DNA of 64,000 nt from Streptomyces sp. NL15-2K (GCF_030551255.1 NZ_CP130630.1:3701501-3765500); one strand, 5' to 3'. Positions 1 through 11,184 are shown, counted from the first letter of the stretch. The notes: a model not told the origin generated them from the sequence alone. Numbers and translations: made by a program.

Positions 1-63
1 GCCCGGCGGCTGTACTGAAGCGGTCGGAGACAGACAGCGACAGTCGGTCGGGGAGGAATCGCG

Positions 64-1431
64 ATGCGAACGTGGAGCAGGCGCCTGGTGACGGCGGCGA
101 CGGCGATGGCAGGGGTCCTGACCCTGACGGCGGCCGCGCCCGCCATGCCGGCGACGGCCGAGTGGGGAGGTTCCCGGACGGGCGACGGGTCCGTTTCCCG
201 GCAGGGCGACATCCTCGACGCCCTGCGGGCCCTGCCCGGCCTGCGGGTGATCGAGGAACGGCCGGCCGCGGATCCGGGGTACCGCTTCTTCGTCCTCGGT
301 CTGCGCCAGCCGGTCGATCACGCCCGTCCGTCGGCAGGCACCTTCGAGCAGCGGCTGACGTTGCTCCACAAAGCGGCGGACCGTCCCACGGTGCTGTCCA
401 CGACGGGCTACGAGGTACCGCTGTCACCGCGTCGGACCGAACCGACCGAACTGCTCGACGGCAACCAGATCGGAGTCGAGCACCGCTTCTTCGGCACCTC
501 CCGCCCGGCGACGGTGGACTGGTCCCACCTGACCGTCCGGCAGGCCGCCGAGGACCACCACCGTGTCGTACAGCTGTTCAGGAAGCTCTACCGCGGAACG
601 TGGATCTCGACGGGCGGCAGCAAGGGCGGCATGGCCTCCGTCTACCACCGCCGTTTCCACCCGGGCGACGTGGACGGCACGGTCGCGTACTCGGCCCCGA
701 ACAACGTCGACGACCACGACGACTCCGCGTATTTGAGGTTCCTCGACACGGTGGGCACGCCCTCCTGCCGCGACGCCCTCAAGACGGCGCAGCGGCAGCT
801 ACTGCTGCGCCGGGGGGAGATGGTCGCCCGCTACAAGGCCTGGGCGGCGTCCACCGGCGCCACGTTCCGCATCGTGGGCAGCGCCGACAAGGCCTTCGAG
901 ACGGCGGTGCTGCGGGCGCCGGCGATGTTCTGGCAGAACCACCCCGCGTCGGCCTGCGCCACCGTGCCCGGCCCGGAGGCAACGACCGACGAGCTCTACA
1001 GCTGGCTGGACACCACGGCGGTACTCGAGGTGTACGCCGATCCGGTCGCGGAGCACTACATCCCGTACTTCTACCAACTGGGCACGCAGCTCGGGTACGG
1101 CACCGTCTCCACGGCCCACCTGAAGGGTCTCCTGCGCTACCCGGACCCCGTGGACCCCCGCAACTTCGTCCCCCGCGACATCCCGATGCGCTACGACGCC
1201 CGCGCGATGCCCGACATCGACCGCTGGGTCCGCACGGCGGGCAGCCGCCTGCTCTTCGTCAACGGCACCCAGGACCCCGCGGTCGCCGAACCCTTCCGCC
1301 TGGGCCCCGGCACCCGGGACTCCCGCATCCTCCGGGCCGAGGGGATCAACCACCACGCCAGGCTCGCGAACCTCTCCCCCACGACCCGCGCCGAAGCCAC
1401 GGCCACCATCCTGCGCTGGGCCGGCCTGTGA
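64..1431 (+). CDS. Secreted S37-family (PS-10) tripeptidyl aminopeptidase
   Basis: The 455-residue product begins with an export signal: Arg-rich start, hydrophobic residues about 9-25 and an Ala-rich cleavage region near residue 32. The core carries STGGSKGGM with the likely nucleophile Ser186, the pattern of the Streptomyces PS-10/S37 proline-specific tripeptidyl aminopeptidases. Late Asp (GTQDP) and His (INHHARL) residues could complete a Ser-Asp-His triad. Such enzymes remove tripeptides from extracellular protein N-termini. The ATG follows GGGAGGA at a normal distance. The stop lies 30 bp from the convergent era stop. Family call is firm; exact specificity is inferred. Confidence 0.85.
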   Translation: MRTWSRRLVTAATAMAGVLTLTAAAPAMPATAEWGGSRTGDGSVSRQGDILDALRALPGLRVIEERPAADPGYRFFVLGLRQPVDHARPSAGTFEQRLTLLHKAADRPTVLSTTGYEVPLSPRRTEPTELLDGNQIGVEHRFFGTSRPATVDWSHLTVRQAAEDHHRVVQLFRKLYRGTWISTGGSKGGMASVYHRRFHPGDVDGTVAYSAPNNVDDHDDSAYLRFLDTVGTPSCRDALKTAQRQLLLRRGEMVARYKAWAASTGATFRIVGSADKAFETAVLRAPAMFWQNHPASACATVPGPEATTDELYSWLDTTAVLEVYADPVAEHYIPYFYQLGTQLGYGTVSTAHLKGLLRYPDPVDPRNFVPRDIPMRYDARAMPDIDRWVRTAGSRLLFVNGTQDPAVAEPFRLGPGTRDSRILRAEGINHHARLANLSPTTRAEATATILRWAGL

Positions 1432-1460
1432 CTGTCCCGGACGAGGCGTGGCCCCACCCG

Positions 1461-2952
<1,492 letters not shown>

Positions 2953-2997
2953 GCGACGCCGGGACCGCGCCCGTCACGACAGACAGCCGTCGAAGGG

Positions 2998-3474
2998 TCA
3001 GTCGAACACGAACGGGCCCGGCGACTGCGGACCGGTGGCCGTGCACGTGATCGTGATGCCGATGACGGTCATCCGCAGCGAGCCGCCGCCCGCCTCCAGG
3101 CTGTCCCCGGAGGCGACGGTCCCGGCGAGCGGGCCGACGGTGACGGGGTCGCCGGCGGCCATGGCCGGGTTCTCGGTGCCGGTGAAGGCGGTGGTGCCGC
3201 CGCCCGCCTTCACGAAGGTGAGCGTCGAAGAGATGGAGTCCGCTCCCAGCGCGATCGGCGCGGTGATCGCGGAGGACTTGACGGTGACCGTGGCGGCGGT
3301 GCCGTCCTGCGTCGCCGTCAGCGTGGCCTCGCCGCCACCGAAGGTGCCGCAGTCGGCGGTGATCGTCGCGGTGTCCGGGGTGACGGCCGCGGCGGTGGGG
3401 GCGAGAGCGAGGCCGGTGATCGCGAGGGCGCCGGCTGCGAGGGCCGCACCTGTTGTCGTTCGCTTGCGTCTCAT
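2998..3474 (-). CDS. Small secreted protein, unknown function
   Basis: A 158-residue protein beginning MRRKRTTTGAALAAG, a typical Sec signal (basic start, hydrophobic core to about residue 24, Ala-rich cleavage site). The mature part is Thr/Ala/Gly-rich with two cysteines, one early (TADCGTFGGGE) and one late (ITCTATG), that could form a disulfide. The repetitive beta-like composition resembles secreted Streptomyces proteins of unknown role. The open frame extends upstream, but the ATG at 3474 has GGGAAGGGAA in front of it and the signal peptide right behind it. No domain recognised. Confidence 0.7.
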   Translation of the reverse strand: MRRKRTTTGAALAAGALAITGLALAPTAAAVTPDTATITADCGTFGGGEATLTATQDGTAATVTVKSSAITAPIALGADSISSTLTFVKAGGGTTAFTGTENPAMAAGDPVTVGPLAGTVASGDSLEAGGGSLRMTVIGITITCTATGPQSPGPFVFD

Positions 3475-3913
3475 GGGATCCGGTTCCCTTCCCGAGTGGG
3501 ATTGCCATGTGGGGATGGACGGGAGAGGCGAGTTCCGGCGGACGACTGCCTCGCGGACGCGGTGCGGAACGCTGCGCGAGGCGCGGATCTGACGGCCCAT
3601 CGGAACTACCGATTCCATTGATGCGTGAGTGTTGGAGGACGGCAAGGTGAATTCCGGCCGACGCCCAACCCCGCCCGACACCTCAAGATCAACAAGCCGC
3701 GCCTCCGCCGACCCGGAGAGGCGGAGCTTCAAGATCGGTGGGACGACAGCACCCGAGGAAGGCCCCCGCCACGCCAGAGGGCCCGAAAGGAGGCCGGTGC
3801 CGAAAAGGCCTACGGCGTTGTCAGTACCCCGGCGTACCCTTGAAATCGCCAGGCGGCCCACGTGGCGCGCGAGTCGTTTCGAGGAGGACGAGCAAGGCCT
3901 ACAGAGCCGGCCC
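3475..3913. other. Intergenic region upstream of phoH, no gene seen
   Basis: These 439 bp separate the secreted-protein gene from the divergent phoH. Frames are open on both strands, but the translations are Arg/Pro-rich shadows without recognisable motifs. The region should contain both divergent promoters. A GAGGAGG at 3881-3887 looks like a ribosome binding site but is 26 nt from the phoH ATG, with no in-frame start codon at normal distance. Confidence 0.5.
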
Positions 3914-6058
3914 ATGACTCAGACACCCACAGCTCACACACCCGCACAGGGACAGGCGAGAGCACAGTTCACCGTCCCCGCCCAGCACCCCATGGTGACC
4001 GTGCTGGGGTCCGGCGACTCCCTGCTGCGCGTGATCGAGAAGGCCTTCCCGGCAGCCGACATCCACGTCCGGGGCAACGAGATCAGCGTGGTCGGCGACC
4101 CAGTCGATGTCGCCCTCATTTCGCGCATGTTCGAAGAGATGATGCTGGTGCTCCGCACCGGGCAGCCGATGACGGAGGACGCAGTGGAACGCTCGATCGC
4201 CATGCTCAAGGCGAGCGAGAACGGGGAGAGCGACGGCCAGGAGACCCCGGCCGAGGTGCTCACGCAGAACATCCTGTCCTCTCGCGGCCGCACGATCCGC
4301 CCCAAGACCCTCAACCAGAAGCGGTACGTCGACGCCATCGACAAGCACACGATCGTCTTCGGTATCGGCCCCGCCGGTACCGGCAAGACCTACCTCGCCA
4401 TGGCCAAGGCGGTGCAGGCTCTGCAGTCCAAGCAGGTCAACCGCATCATCCTGACCCGGCCGGCGGTCGAGGCGGGCGAGCGGCTCGGCTTCCTGCCTGG
4501 AACGCTGTACGAGAAGATCGACCCTTATCTGCGGCCGCTGTATGACGCGCTTCACGACATGCTTGATCCTGACTCGATTCCTCGGTTGATGGCGGCGGGG
4601 ACTATTGAGGTGGCGCCGCTGGCGTATATGAGAGGTCGCGCACACCCGATCTTCACAAACGTCCTCACACCGGATGGCTGGCGCCCCATCGGCGATCTTC
4701 AGGTCGGTGACCTGGTCATCGGTTCGAATGGTGAGCCGACCCCGGTCCTGGGCGTTTACCCGCAGGGCGAGAAGGACGTCTACCGAGTCACGTCCCAGGA
4801 CGGGGCTTGGACCCTCTGCTGCGGCGAGCACCTGTGGACGGTCCGGACGCGCGACGACAAACGCCGCGACAAGCCGTGGCGGGTCCTGGAGACCCAGGAG
4901 ATGATCGGCAACCTGCGGGCGGCGCACTATCGCCGGTACGAGCTGCCGCTGCTAACGGCGCCGGTCTGCTTCCCCGAACGCGAGGTTCCGCTGGACCCGT
5001 ACGCGCTGGGGCTGCTACTCGGCGACGGCTGCGTCTCCGGGCGCCGTACACCTTCGTTCACCACGGCCGACCTGGAGTTGGTCTCGGCTCTGGAGACGGC
5101 AGTGCCCGGCATCAAGGTGCGGTCGCGTGGCGGCTACGACTACCTCATCAACCGTATGCCGACACCCCGCGACGCTGAGGGAGGCCGGCTGACACATCCG
5201 CTCAAGCAGGCGCTGCGCACCTTGGACCTGCTCGGCAGCAAGTCGTACTCCAAGTTCGTGCCGGACGACTACCTGTACAACTCGGCCGAAGTGCGCCTCG
5301 CGGTGCTCCAAGGGCTCCTCGACACCGACGGAGGCCCAGAGACCCAGTCCGATCGCACCTGCCGCATCAAGTACACGACCACGTCCATCTTGCTCCGTGA
5401 CGACGTGATCTCGTTGGTCCAGTCGCTGGGTGGTGTCGCGTACACCCGACGTCGTATGGCCGAGGGGCGTAAGCAGGGGAGTGCACTGGGCGCGCACCGC
5501 CGCGACACCCACATCATCGACATCCGCCTCCCCGAAGGCATAGAGCCCTTCCGTCTGGCCCGCAAGCGCGACAAGTACCACGCGGCCGGAGGCGGCGGAC
5601 GCCCGATGCGCTTCATCGACAGCATCGAGCCCGCAGGCAAGGAGGAAACCGTCTGCATCCAGGTGGCCGCCGAGGACTCGCTGTACGTCACCCAGGACTA
5701 CCTGCTGACGCACAACACCCTCAACGACGCCTTCATCATCCTGGACGAAGCCCAGAACACCAGCCCCGAGCAGATGAAGATGTTCCTCACCCGCCTCGGC
5801 TTCGACTCGAAGATCGTGATCACGGGTGACGTGACGCAGGTGGACCTCCCGACCGGGACGAAGTCCGGCCTGCGCCAGGTCCAGGACATCCTTGAGGGCC
5901 TGGACGACGTCCACTTCTCCCGGTTGTCGTCCCACGATGTCGTACGGCACAAGCTGGTCGGCCGTATCGTCGACGCCTACGAGGAGTACGACAACAAGCA
6001 CGGCACTCAGAACGGCACGCACAAGGGCCGGGGCAAGTCCGGGCACAAGGGGAAGTAG
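3914..6058 (+). CDS. phoH: PhoH-family ATPase precursor interrupted by an intein
   Basis: The 714-residue precursor is a PhoH-like P-loop ATPase split by an intein. The N-extein (1-242) carries the Walker A motif GPAGTGKT near 155-162. The intein occupies 243-601. The C-extein (602-714) resumes with TLNDAF and Walker [10 protein letters not shown]. Joining R242 to T602 restores a continuous PhoH sequence of about 355 residues, the usual length. PhoH proteins are RNA-metabolism-linked ATPases often coupled to ybeY, as here (13-nt gap). Splicing should be needed for activity because the intein separates Walker A from Walker B. The start matches a sensible N-terminus ([10 protein letters not shown]), although the nearest good ribosome site is far upstream. 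Confidence 0.93.
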   Translation: MTQTPTAHTPAQGQARAQFTVPAQHPMVTVLGSGDSLLRVIEKAFPAADIHVRGNEISVVGDPVDVALISRMFEEMMLVLRTGQPMTEDAVERSIAMLKASENGESDGQETPAEVLTQNILSSRGRTIRPKTLNQKRYVDAIDKHTIVFGIGPAGTGKTYLAMAKAVQALQSKQVNRIILTRPAVEAGERLGFLPGTLYEKIDPYLRPLYDALHDMLDPDSIPRLMAAGTIEVAPLAYMRGRAHPIFTNVLTPDGWRPIGDLQVGDLVIGSNGEPTPVLGVYPQGEKDVYRVTSQDGAWTLCCGEHLWTVRTRDDKRRDKPWRVLETQEMIGNLRAAHYRRYELPLLTAPVCFPEREVPLDPYALGLLLGDGCVSGRRTPSFTTADLELVSALETAVPGIKVRSRGGYDYLINRMPTPRDAEGGRLTHPLKQALRTLDLLGSKSYSKFVPDDYLYNSAEVRLAVLQGLLDTDGGPETQSDRTCRIKYTTTSILLRDDVISLVQSLGGVAYTRRRMAEGRKQGSALGAHRRDTHIIDIRLPEGIEPFRLARKRDKYHAAGGGGRPMRFIDSIEPAGKEETVCIQVAAEDSLYVTQDYLLTHNTLNDAFIILDEAQNTSPEQMKMFLTRLGFDSKIVITGDVTQVDLPTGTKSGLRQVQDILEGLDDVHFSRLSSHDVVRHKLVGRIVDAYEEYDNKHGTQNGTHKGRGKSGHKGK
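4640..5716 (+). mobile_element. Class 3-type intein with LAGLIDADG homing endonuclease
   Basis: The 359-residue intein lies in frame between RGR and TLNDAF of PhoH. It begins with Ala instead of Cys or Ser and ends with His358-Asn359. The three class 3 signature residues are visible: Trp66 two residues after His64 (GEHLW) in block B, Cys339 in block F (VCIQV) and Thr357 before the terminal HN. The +1 extein residue is Thr. An endonuclease domain is intact, with LGLLLGDGC (Asp129) and [10 protein letters not shown] (Asp228 and Asp230). Class 3 inteins start the reaction with the block F cysteine. The 5'-flanking extein has unusual codon use, suggesting a co-conversion tract. Confidence 0.93.
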
Positions 6059-6071
6059 ACCGAGCACCACC

Positions 6072-6569
6072 ATGTCGATCGACGTCAACAACGAGTCCGG
6101 AACCGAGGTCGACGAGCAGGCGATCCTCGACATCGCCCGCTACGCGCTCGCGCGGATGCGCATCCACCCGCTCTCCGAGCTCTCGGTGATCGTCGTGGAC
6201 GCCGACGCCATGGAGCAGCTGCACATCCAGTGGATGGACCTGCCCGGCCCGACCGATGTCATGTCCTTCCCCATGGACGAGCTGCGCCCGCCGTCCAAGG
6301 ACGAGGCCGAACCCCCGCAGGGGCTCCTCGGCGACATCGTGCTGTGTCCCGAGGTCGCCGCCAAGCAGGGGGCGGAAGCGGACACGCAGCACTCCATGGA
6401 CGAGGAGCTCCAGCTCCTGACCGTCCATGGAGTGCTGCACCTGCTGGGCTACGACCACGAGGAGCCGGACGAGAAGGCCGAGATGTTCGGCCTCCAGGCG
6501 GCCATCGTGGACGGCTGGCGTGCGGAGAAGGGCCTGACCGGCCCGTCCCCGGCCCCGACCGTGTCATGA
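6072..6569 (+). CDS. ybeY: Endoribonuclease YbeY, rRNA maturation
   Basis: A 165-residue YbeY metalloprotein. The three-histidine zinc motif [13 protein letters not shown] is complete in the C-terminal half. The family acts in 16S rRNA 3'-end processing and 70S quality control. The ATG lies 13 nt after the phoH stop and the stop overlaps the start of the next gene (ATGA), so phoH, ybeY and the CorC-type gene should be co-transcribed and translationally coupled. The length matches other actinobacterial YbeY proteins. Confidence 0.95.
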   Translation: MSIDVNNESGTEVDEQAILDIARYALARMRIHPLSELSVIVVDADAMEQLHIQWMDLPGPTDVMSFPMDELRPPSKDEAEPPQGLLGDIVLCPEVAAKQGAEADTQHSMDEELQLLTVHGVLHLLGYDHEEPDEKAEMFGLQAAIVDGWRAEKGLTGPSPAPTVS

Positions 6570-7876
6570 GCCCCACCCTCGTCTCCGGCGCGATCGCCCT
6601 GGTCGTCGTGGCGTGGCTCGCCGCCTGCGCGGAGGCGGGCCTCGCGCGCGTCTCCAGCTTCCGCGCCGAGGAGGCCGTACGCACCGGCCGCCGGGGCAGC
6701 GCCAAGCTCGCCCGGGTCGCCGCCGACCCCACCCGCTACCTCAACGTGGCGCTGCTGGTCCGCGTCGCCTGCGAGATGGCCGCGGCCGCCCTCATCACCT
6801 ACGCCTGCCTCCAGGAGTTCGCCGGCACCACCGAGGCCCTCCTGGTCGCGATCGGCGTCATGGTCCTGGTGTCGTACGTCGCGGTCGGTGTCTCCCCGCG
6901 CACCATCGGCCGCCAGCACCCGCTGAACACGGCGACGGCGGCCGCGTACATCCTGGTGCCGCTGGCCCGCGTCATGGGCCCGATCCCCTCCCTCCTCATC
7001 CTCATCGGCAACGCGCTCACCCCCGGCAAGGGCTTCCGCCGCGGCCCCTTCGCCTCCGAGGCGGAGCTGCGCGCGCTGGTCGACCTCGCCGAGGCCGAGT
7101 CCCTGATCGAGGACGACGAGCGCCGCATGGTGCACTCGGTCTTCGAGCTGGGCGACACCCTCGTCCGGGAGGTGATGGTCCCGAGGACCGACCTCGTCGT
7201 CATCGAGCGCTACAAGACCATCCGCCAGGCCCTCACCCTCGCCCTGCGCTCCGGCTTCTCCCGCATCCCGGTGACCGGTGAGAGCGAGGACGACATCGTC
7301 GGGATCGTGTACCTGAAGGATCTGGTCCGCAAGACGCACATCAGCCGGGAAGCGGAGAGCGAACTGGTCTCCACGGCCATGCGCCCGGCGGCCTTCGTCC
7401 CCGACACCAAGAACGCCGGCGACCTGCTGCGCGAGATGCAGCAGGACCGCAACCACGTGGCTGTCGTCATCGACGAGTACGGCGGCACGGCCGGCATCGT
7501 CACCATCGAGGACATCCTCGAGGAGATCGTCGGCGAGATCACCGACGAGTACGACCGTGAGCTGCCGCCCGTGGAGGACCTCGGCGACGACCGCTACCGC
7601 GTCACCGCCCGCCTCGACATCACCGACCTCGGCGAGCTGTACGGCCTGGAGGAGTACGACGACGAGGACGTGGAGACGGTCGGCGGCCTGCTCGCCAAGG
7701 CCCTGGGCCGGGTCCCCATCGCCGGCGCCTCGTCGGCGGTCGACCTCCCCGACGGCCGCGAGCTGCGTCTGACTGCGGAGGCCGCGGCGGGCCGCCGGAA
7801 CAAGATCGTGACGGTGCTGGTGGAGCCGGTGGGCCCGCTGGATCCGCCGGAGGACGAGGAGAAGGAGCCGGAGTGA
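6566..7876 (+). CDS. CNNM/CorC-HlyC family membrane protein with CBS domains
   Basis: A 436-residue protein. The first 150 or so residues form a DUF21-type membrane domain with several hydrophobic segments. Paired CBS domains follow (from about [15 protein letters not shown] to [22 protein letters not shown]), and then a C-terminal CorC_HlyC domain. Members are annotated as hemolysin-like, but characterised relatives are magnesium/cobalt transport or efflux proteins. The start overlaps ybeY by 4 nt (ATGA). The stop overlaps the next gene through GTGA. Family is clear; substrate is inferred. Confidence 0.9.
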   Translation: MSPTLVSGAIALVVVAWLAACAEAGLARVSSFRAEEAVRTGRRGSAKLARVAADPTRYLNVALLVRVACEMAAAALITYACLQEFAGTTEALLVAIGVMVLVSYVAVGVSPRTIGRQHPLNTATAAAYILVPLARVMGPIPSLLILIGNALTPGKGFRRGPFASEAELRALVDLAEAESLIEDDERRMVHSVFELGDTLVREVMVPRTDLVVIERYKTIRQALTLALRSGFSRIPVTGESEDDIVGIVYLKDLVRKTHISREAESELVSTAMRPAAFVPDTKNAGDLLREMQQDRNHVAVVIDEYGGTAGIVTIEDILEEIVGEITDEYDRELPPVEDLGDDRYRVTARLDITDLGELYGLEEYDDEDVETVGGLLAKALGRVPIAGASSAVDLPDGRELRLTAEAAAGRRNKIVTVLVEPVGPLDPPEDEEKEPE

Positions 7877-8232
7877 CCCCGCAGGAGCTGCGCGCGTTCT
7901 GCCTGTCCTTCAACGCGGTCGTGGAGGACTTCCCGTTCGACCCGGAGACCTCGGTCTTCAAGGTCCGGGGCAAGCTCTTCGCCCTCACGAACCTGGACGC
8001 CCGCCCGCTCACGGTCAACCTCAAGTGCGACCCGGACGACGCGATCCGCCTGCGCGGCGAGCACCCCGGCCAGATCATCCCCGGCTGGCACATGAACAAG
8101 CGCCACTGGAACACGGTGACGGCCGACGGCGACCTCCCGGACCGGCTGGTCCGCGAGCTCATCGAGGACTCGTACGACCTGGTGGTGGCGGGCCTGCCGA
8201 GGGCCGAGCGGCTCCGCCTCGACCGCTCGTGA
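7873..8232 (+). CDS. MmcQ/YjbR family protein
   Basis: A 119-residue protein of the MmcQ/YjbR fold (CyaY-like). Typical features are FPFDPETSVFKVRGKLFAL in the first third, LKCDPDDAIRLR in the middle, and the PGWHMNKRHWNTV segment. The family is often called DNA-binding from its fold, but its function is not established. It starts with GTG overlapping the previous stop (GTGA) and is probably the last gene of the phoH operon. Confidence 0.85.
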   Translation: MTPQELRAFCLSFNAVVEDFPFDPETSVFKVRGKLFALTNLDARPLTVNLKCDPDDAIRLRGEHPGQIIPGWHMNKRHWNTVTADGDLPDRLVRELIEDSYDLVVAGLPRAERLRLDRS

Positions 8233-8368
8233 AGGACCGCTCGTGAAGGATTCAGCGTAAGCCGCGAAGCCGTACGCCGCTTCGAGGCTTCCCGGGCGGC
8301 GGCACCCGGAGGTGGGCGCCCCGCGCGGCCGTGTCCGGTCGGCGGGGCGCCCCTCGGGCCCACCCCCG

Positions 8369-9787
8369 TCAGGCCCGGGTCCCGCGGCCGGTGCGCAGTC
8401 CCACGCCGACCAGTACCGCCGCCGCCAGGACGATCGCCGCGTCGAGGGCCAGCACCGTGTGGACGCCGGACATCAGGTCCGAGGACGTGGTGGCCAGCAC
8501 GCCGAGGAGCGGGATGCCGATGGTGATCCCCACCTGCTGGGTCGAGGTGACCAGGCCGGTGGCCAGGCCCTGCTCCTCGTCCGGGACGCCGGAGGTGACC
8601 GTCAGGCCGTACGAGATGATCGCGCCCAGGTGGCACATGCTCGCCAGCGAGACGGCGGCCGTGGCCAGCCACACCGACCAGCCGCCCTCGTCGAGGGCCA
8701 GCAGGGTCGCGATCAGGGCGCCCTGGCCGGTGAGAGAGGCGACGAGCGTACGGCGGGCACCGAAGCGGCCGATGACCTTCGCGGCGTACGAGCCCGCCAC
8801 CGCCGACAGCACGCCCTGGACGCCGAAGACGAGCCCCGTCTCGAAGGCGGACAGGCCCAGGACCTCCTGGAGGTAGAGGGTCAGCACGAACACGACCGTC
8901 GACATCATCGAGAAGGTGACCAGACCGCCCAGGTTGCCCCACGCCACCGTGCGGCGGCGCAACATGGGCAGGGAGACCAGGGGCGCCGCCGTACGGGACT
9001 CGACGGCGACGAAGGCGGCGAGGAGCAGCACGCCCGCGACCAGCGTCACGATGACGTCCGTACGGCCGAAACCGTGGTCGGCGGCCGTCGACAGGGCGTA
9101 GATCAGCGAGAGCAGCCCGCCGGTGACCGTGATGGCGCCGGGCACGTCCAGGCGCGGGCGCTCAGGAGTGCGGGACTCCGGCAGCAACGCCGGTGCGAGG
9201 GGCAGCACGAGCAGGGCGAACAGCGTGAGAAGGCCCATCGTGGAGCGCCAGCCGAGCACGTCGGTGAGGACACCGCCGGCCACCATGCCGACGGTGAAGC
9301 CGAGGGAGAGGAGGGTGCCCGAGATGCCGAGCGCGCGGTCGCGGGCGGGACCCTCGGGGAAGGTAGTGGTCAGCAGGGACATGCCGGTGGGTACGATCGC
9401 CGCCGCGCCGAGGCCTTGCAGCGCGCGTCCGGCGAGGAACGACGCCGGGTCCCAGGCGAACGTCGCCAGCAGCGAGGCCGCGCCGAACAGGGCCAGGCCC
9501 GTCAGGAACAGCAGGCGACGGCCGTACAGGTCGCCCATGCGGCCGAAGAGGAGCAGGAAGCCGCCGGACGGCAGCGCGAACGCCGTGACCGCCCACTGCA
9601 GGGCGGACTGGCTCATGCCGAGGTCCGCGCCGAGGACGGGCAGGGCGACGTTCAGGACGGAGAAGTCGAGCGCGACCATGAACTGGGCCGCGCACAGCAC
9701 GAAGAGGACGAGCTTGTCGCGCGTCGACAGCCGGGGGGTGTCGAGCGAGGGACTTGCGGAAGTGGTGGGGTCGGTGTCGATCGCCAT
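8369..9787 (-). CDS. MFS drug-efflux transporter (DHA2, 14-TM type)
   Basis: A 472-residue membrane protein with about 14 hydrophobic helices. Motif A-like sequence GRMGDLYGRRLLF follows helix 2, and AGRALQGLGAAAIVPTGMSLL corresponds to helix 4 of EmrB/QacA-type drug:proton antiporters. Translation is taken from the ATG giving MAIDTDPTT, because the upstream extension is not hydrophobic and would run over the palindromic operator. It is divergent from an MmyB-type regulator with a perfect 14-bp palindrome between them, so local repression or activation by that regulator is likely. Substrate unknown. Confidence 0.9.
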   Translation of the reverse strand: MAIDTDPTTSASPSLDTPRLSTRDKLVLFVLCAAQFMVALDFSVLNVALPVLGADLGMSQSALQWAVTAFALPSGGFLLLFGRMGDLYGRRLLFLTGLALFGAASLLATFAWDPASFLAGRALQGLGAAAIVPTGMSLLTTTFPEGPARDRALGISGTLLSLGFTVGMVAGGVLTDVLGWRSTMGLLTLFALLVLPLAPALLPESRTPERPRLDVPGAITVTGGLLSLIYALSTAADHGFGRTDVIVTLVAGVLLLAAFVAVESRTAAPLVSLPMLRRRTVAWGNLGGLVTFSMMSTVVFVLTLYLQEVLGLSAFETGLVFGVQGVLSAVAGSYAAKVIGRFGARRTLVASLTGQGALIATLLALDEGGWSVWLATAAVSLASMCHLGAIISYGLTVTSGVPDEEQGLATGLVTSTQQVGITIGIPLLGVLATTSSDLMSGVHTVLALDAAIVLAAAVLVGVGLRTGRGTRA

Positions 9788-9841
9788 GGGCAAGAGCCTG
9801 CGGGCACCGGAATAGCCGTGGGGAGCGGGAAGTTGTCCTGT

Positions 9842-9855
9842 TGGTGGTACCACCA
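9842..9855. promoter_or_regulatory. Perfect 14-bp palindrome between MFS gene and regulator
   Basis: TGGTGGTACCACCA is a perfect inverted repeat in the 130-bp divergent intergenic region, 55 bp upstream of the MFS start and 63 bp upstream of the regulator start. This is the position expected for an operator shared by both promoters. Binding by the adjacent regulator is an inference. Confidence 0.5.
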
Positions 9856-9917
9856 GGCAGGGCCCGAGGCTTCAGCACGGGCTTGAGCAGGGGCCTGAAC
9901 AGGATCAGGGGGAGTAC

Positions 9918-10805
9918 GTGGCGGACGTGGTCGAGACGGACGCGGGCAAGGCGCACCGGCTACGCGAGCTGCGCGAGTTCCTGATGAGCCGGCGGGCCCG
10001 GGTCTCCCCGGCCGAGGCGGGGCTGCCGGACGGCGGGGCCCGGCGCCGGACGCCCGGGCTGCGGCGCGAGGAGGTCGCCGTGCTCGCCGGGGTGGGCGCC
10101 TCCTGGTACCAGTGGCTGGAGCAGGGGCGGGACATCTCCGTCTCCCCGCAGGTCCTCGACTCGGTCGCGCGCGTCCTGCGGCTGCGCAACGCCGAGCGGC
10201 GGCATCTGTACGTCCTCGCCGGGCTGAATCCGCCCGTGCCCGAGGTCGAGCCCGAGAAGCAGCACATGTGCGAGGGGCTGCGGCGGCTGATCGACGCGTG
10301 GATGCCGTATCCGGCCCACATCATGGACATGTACTACAACTGCGTGCTGTACAACGACGCCGCCGCGGCGGTGCTCGGGATGCGGCCCGACACCACGCAG
10401 AACTGCATCGTCGACTTCTTCACCGATCCGCTGTACCGGTCGCGTTCCAAGAGCTGGGAGCGCAACGCGCGCACGGTCGTCGCCCAGTTCCGGGCCGCGT
10501 GCTCGGCGTACCCCGACGACGAGGGCTACCAGGCCGTGCTGACGGACCTGAAGGCCGCCAGTACCGAGTTCTCCGAGCTGTGGGAGCGGCGGGACATCGA
10601 GGACGCCGGGCAGATCCGCAAGGAGCTCGACCATCCGCTGGTCGGGCTGTTGTGCGTGGAATCGACGGCGATGAAGCTGCCGGCGCGGCCCGACCTCACG
10701 GTGGTGCTGCACACGCCGCTGGACGAGGCGAACACGGCGGCGAAGCTGGAGTGGCTGGCGTCGGCGGAGGGGCGGCGCGGGGCGATGTACCCCGTGGCGG
10801 GGTGA
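9918..10805 (+). CDS. XRE-family regulator with MmyB-like ligand-binding domain
   Basis: A 295-residue transcription factor. Residues about 10-75 form the helix-turn-helix (TPGLRREEVAVLAGVGASWYQWLEQGR), followed by a PAS-like MmyB ligand-binding domain to the C-terminus, with the conserved stretch HIMDMYYNCVLYNDAAAAVL. Streptomyces has many paralogs, commonly beside the transporter or oxidoreductase gene they regulate and often responding to small lipophilic ligands. It starts at a GTG preceded by AGGGGGAG and is divergent from the MFS gene. Confidence 0.88.
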   Translation: MADVVETDAGKAHRLRELREFLMSRRARVSPAEAGLPDGGARRRTPGLRREEVAVLAGVGASWYQWLEQGRDISVSPQVLDSVARVLRLRNAERRHLYVLAGLNPPVPEVEPEKQHMCEGLRRLIDAWMPYPAHIMDMYYNCVLYNDAAAAVLGMRPDTTQNCIVDFFTDPLYRSRSKSWERNARTVVAQFRAACSAYPDDEGYQAVLTDLKAASTEFSELWERRDIEDAGQIRKELDHPLVGLLCVESTAMKLPARPDLTVVLHTPLDEANTAAKLEWLASAEGRRGAMYPVAG

Positions 10806-10833
10806 CAGGTGTGGTTCTTCGTATGCTCAGGGC

Positions 10834-11184
10834 ATGACCGACAGTGCGCTTGACCCCGAGGACCGCAAGATCGTCACCCTGGCCCGTTCGGCGCGGGCCC
10901 GTAACGGTGTGCCCGAGGGGGCGGCCGTGCGGGACGAGACGGGCCGTACGTATGTCGCCGGAACCGTCGCCCTCGAGTCGCTGCGGCTGAGCGCGCTGCG
11001 TACGGCGGTGGCGATGGCGGTGGCTTCGGGAGCGAAGTCGTTGGAGGCGGCGGCGGTGGTGACCGAGGCGGAGGGGGTTTCGGCCGAGGACCGGGCTGCC
11101 GTACGGGATCTCGGAGGGCCGGAAACTCCTGTGCTGCTGGCTTCGCCGGACGGGACTGTCCGACTGACGGTCTCGGCGGGCTGA
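10834..11184 (+). CDS. Cytidine deaminase-like protein lacking zinc ligands
   Basis: A 116-residue protein with the cytidine deaminase outline: start DRKIVTLARSARARNGVPEGAAVRD, then YVAGTVALESLRLSALRTAV where active enzymes have a Cys-Ala-Glu motif, and a short C-terminal half without the PCxxC loop. The zinc-binding cysteines and the catalytic Glu of the CAE motif are absent, so deaminase activity is unlikely unless a different site is used. It follows the MmyB regulator by 28 bp on the same strand. The relationship to the CDA fold is inferred from sequence pattern. Confidence 0.7.
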   Translation: MTDSALDPEDRKIVTLARSARARNGVPEGAAVRDETGRTYVAGTVALESLRLSALRTAVAMAVASGAKSLEAAAVVTEAEGVSAEDRAAVRDLGGPETPVLLASPDGTVRLTVSAG

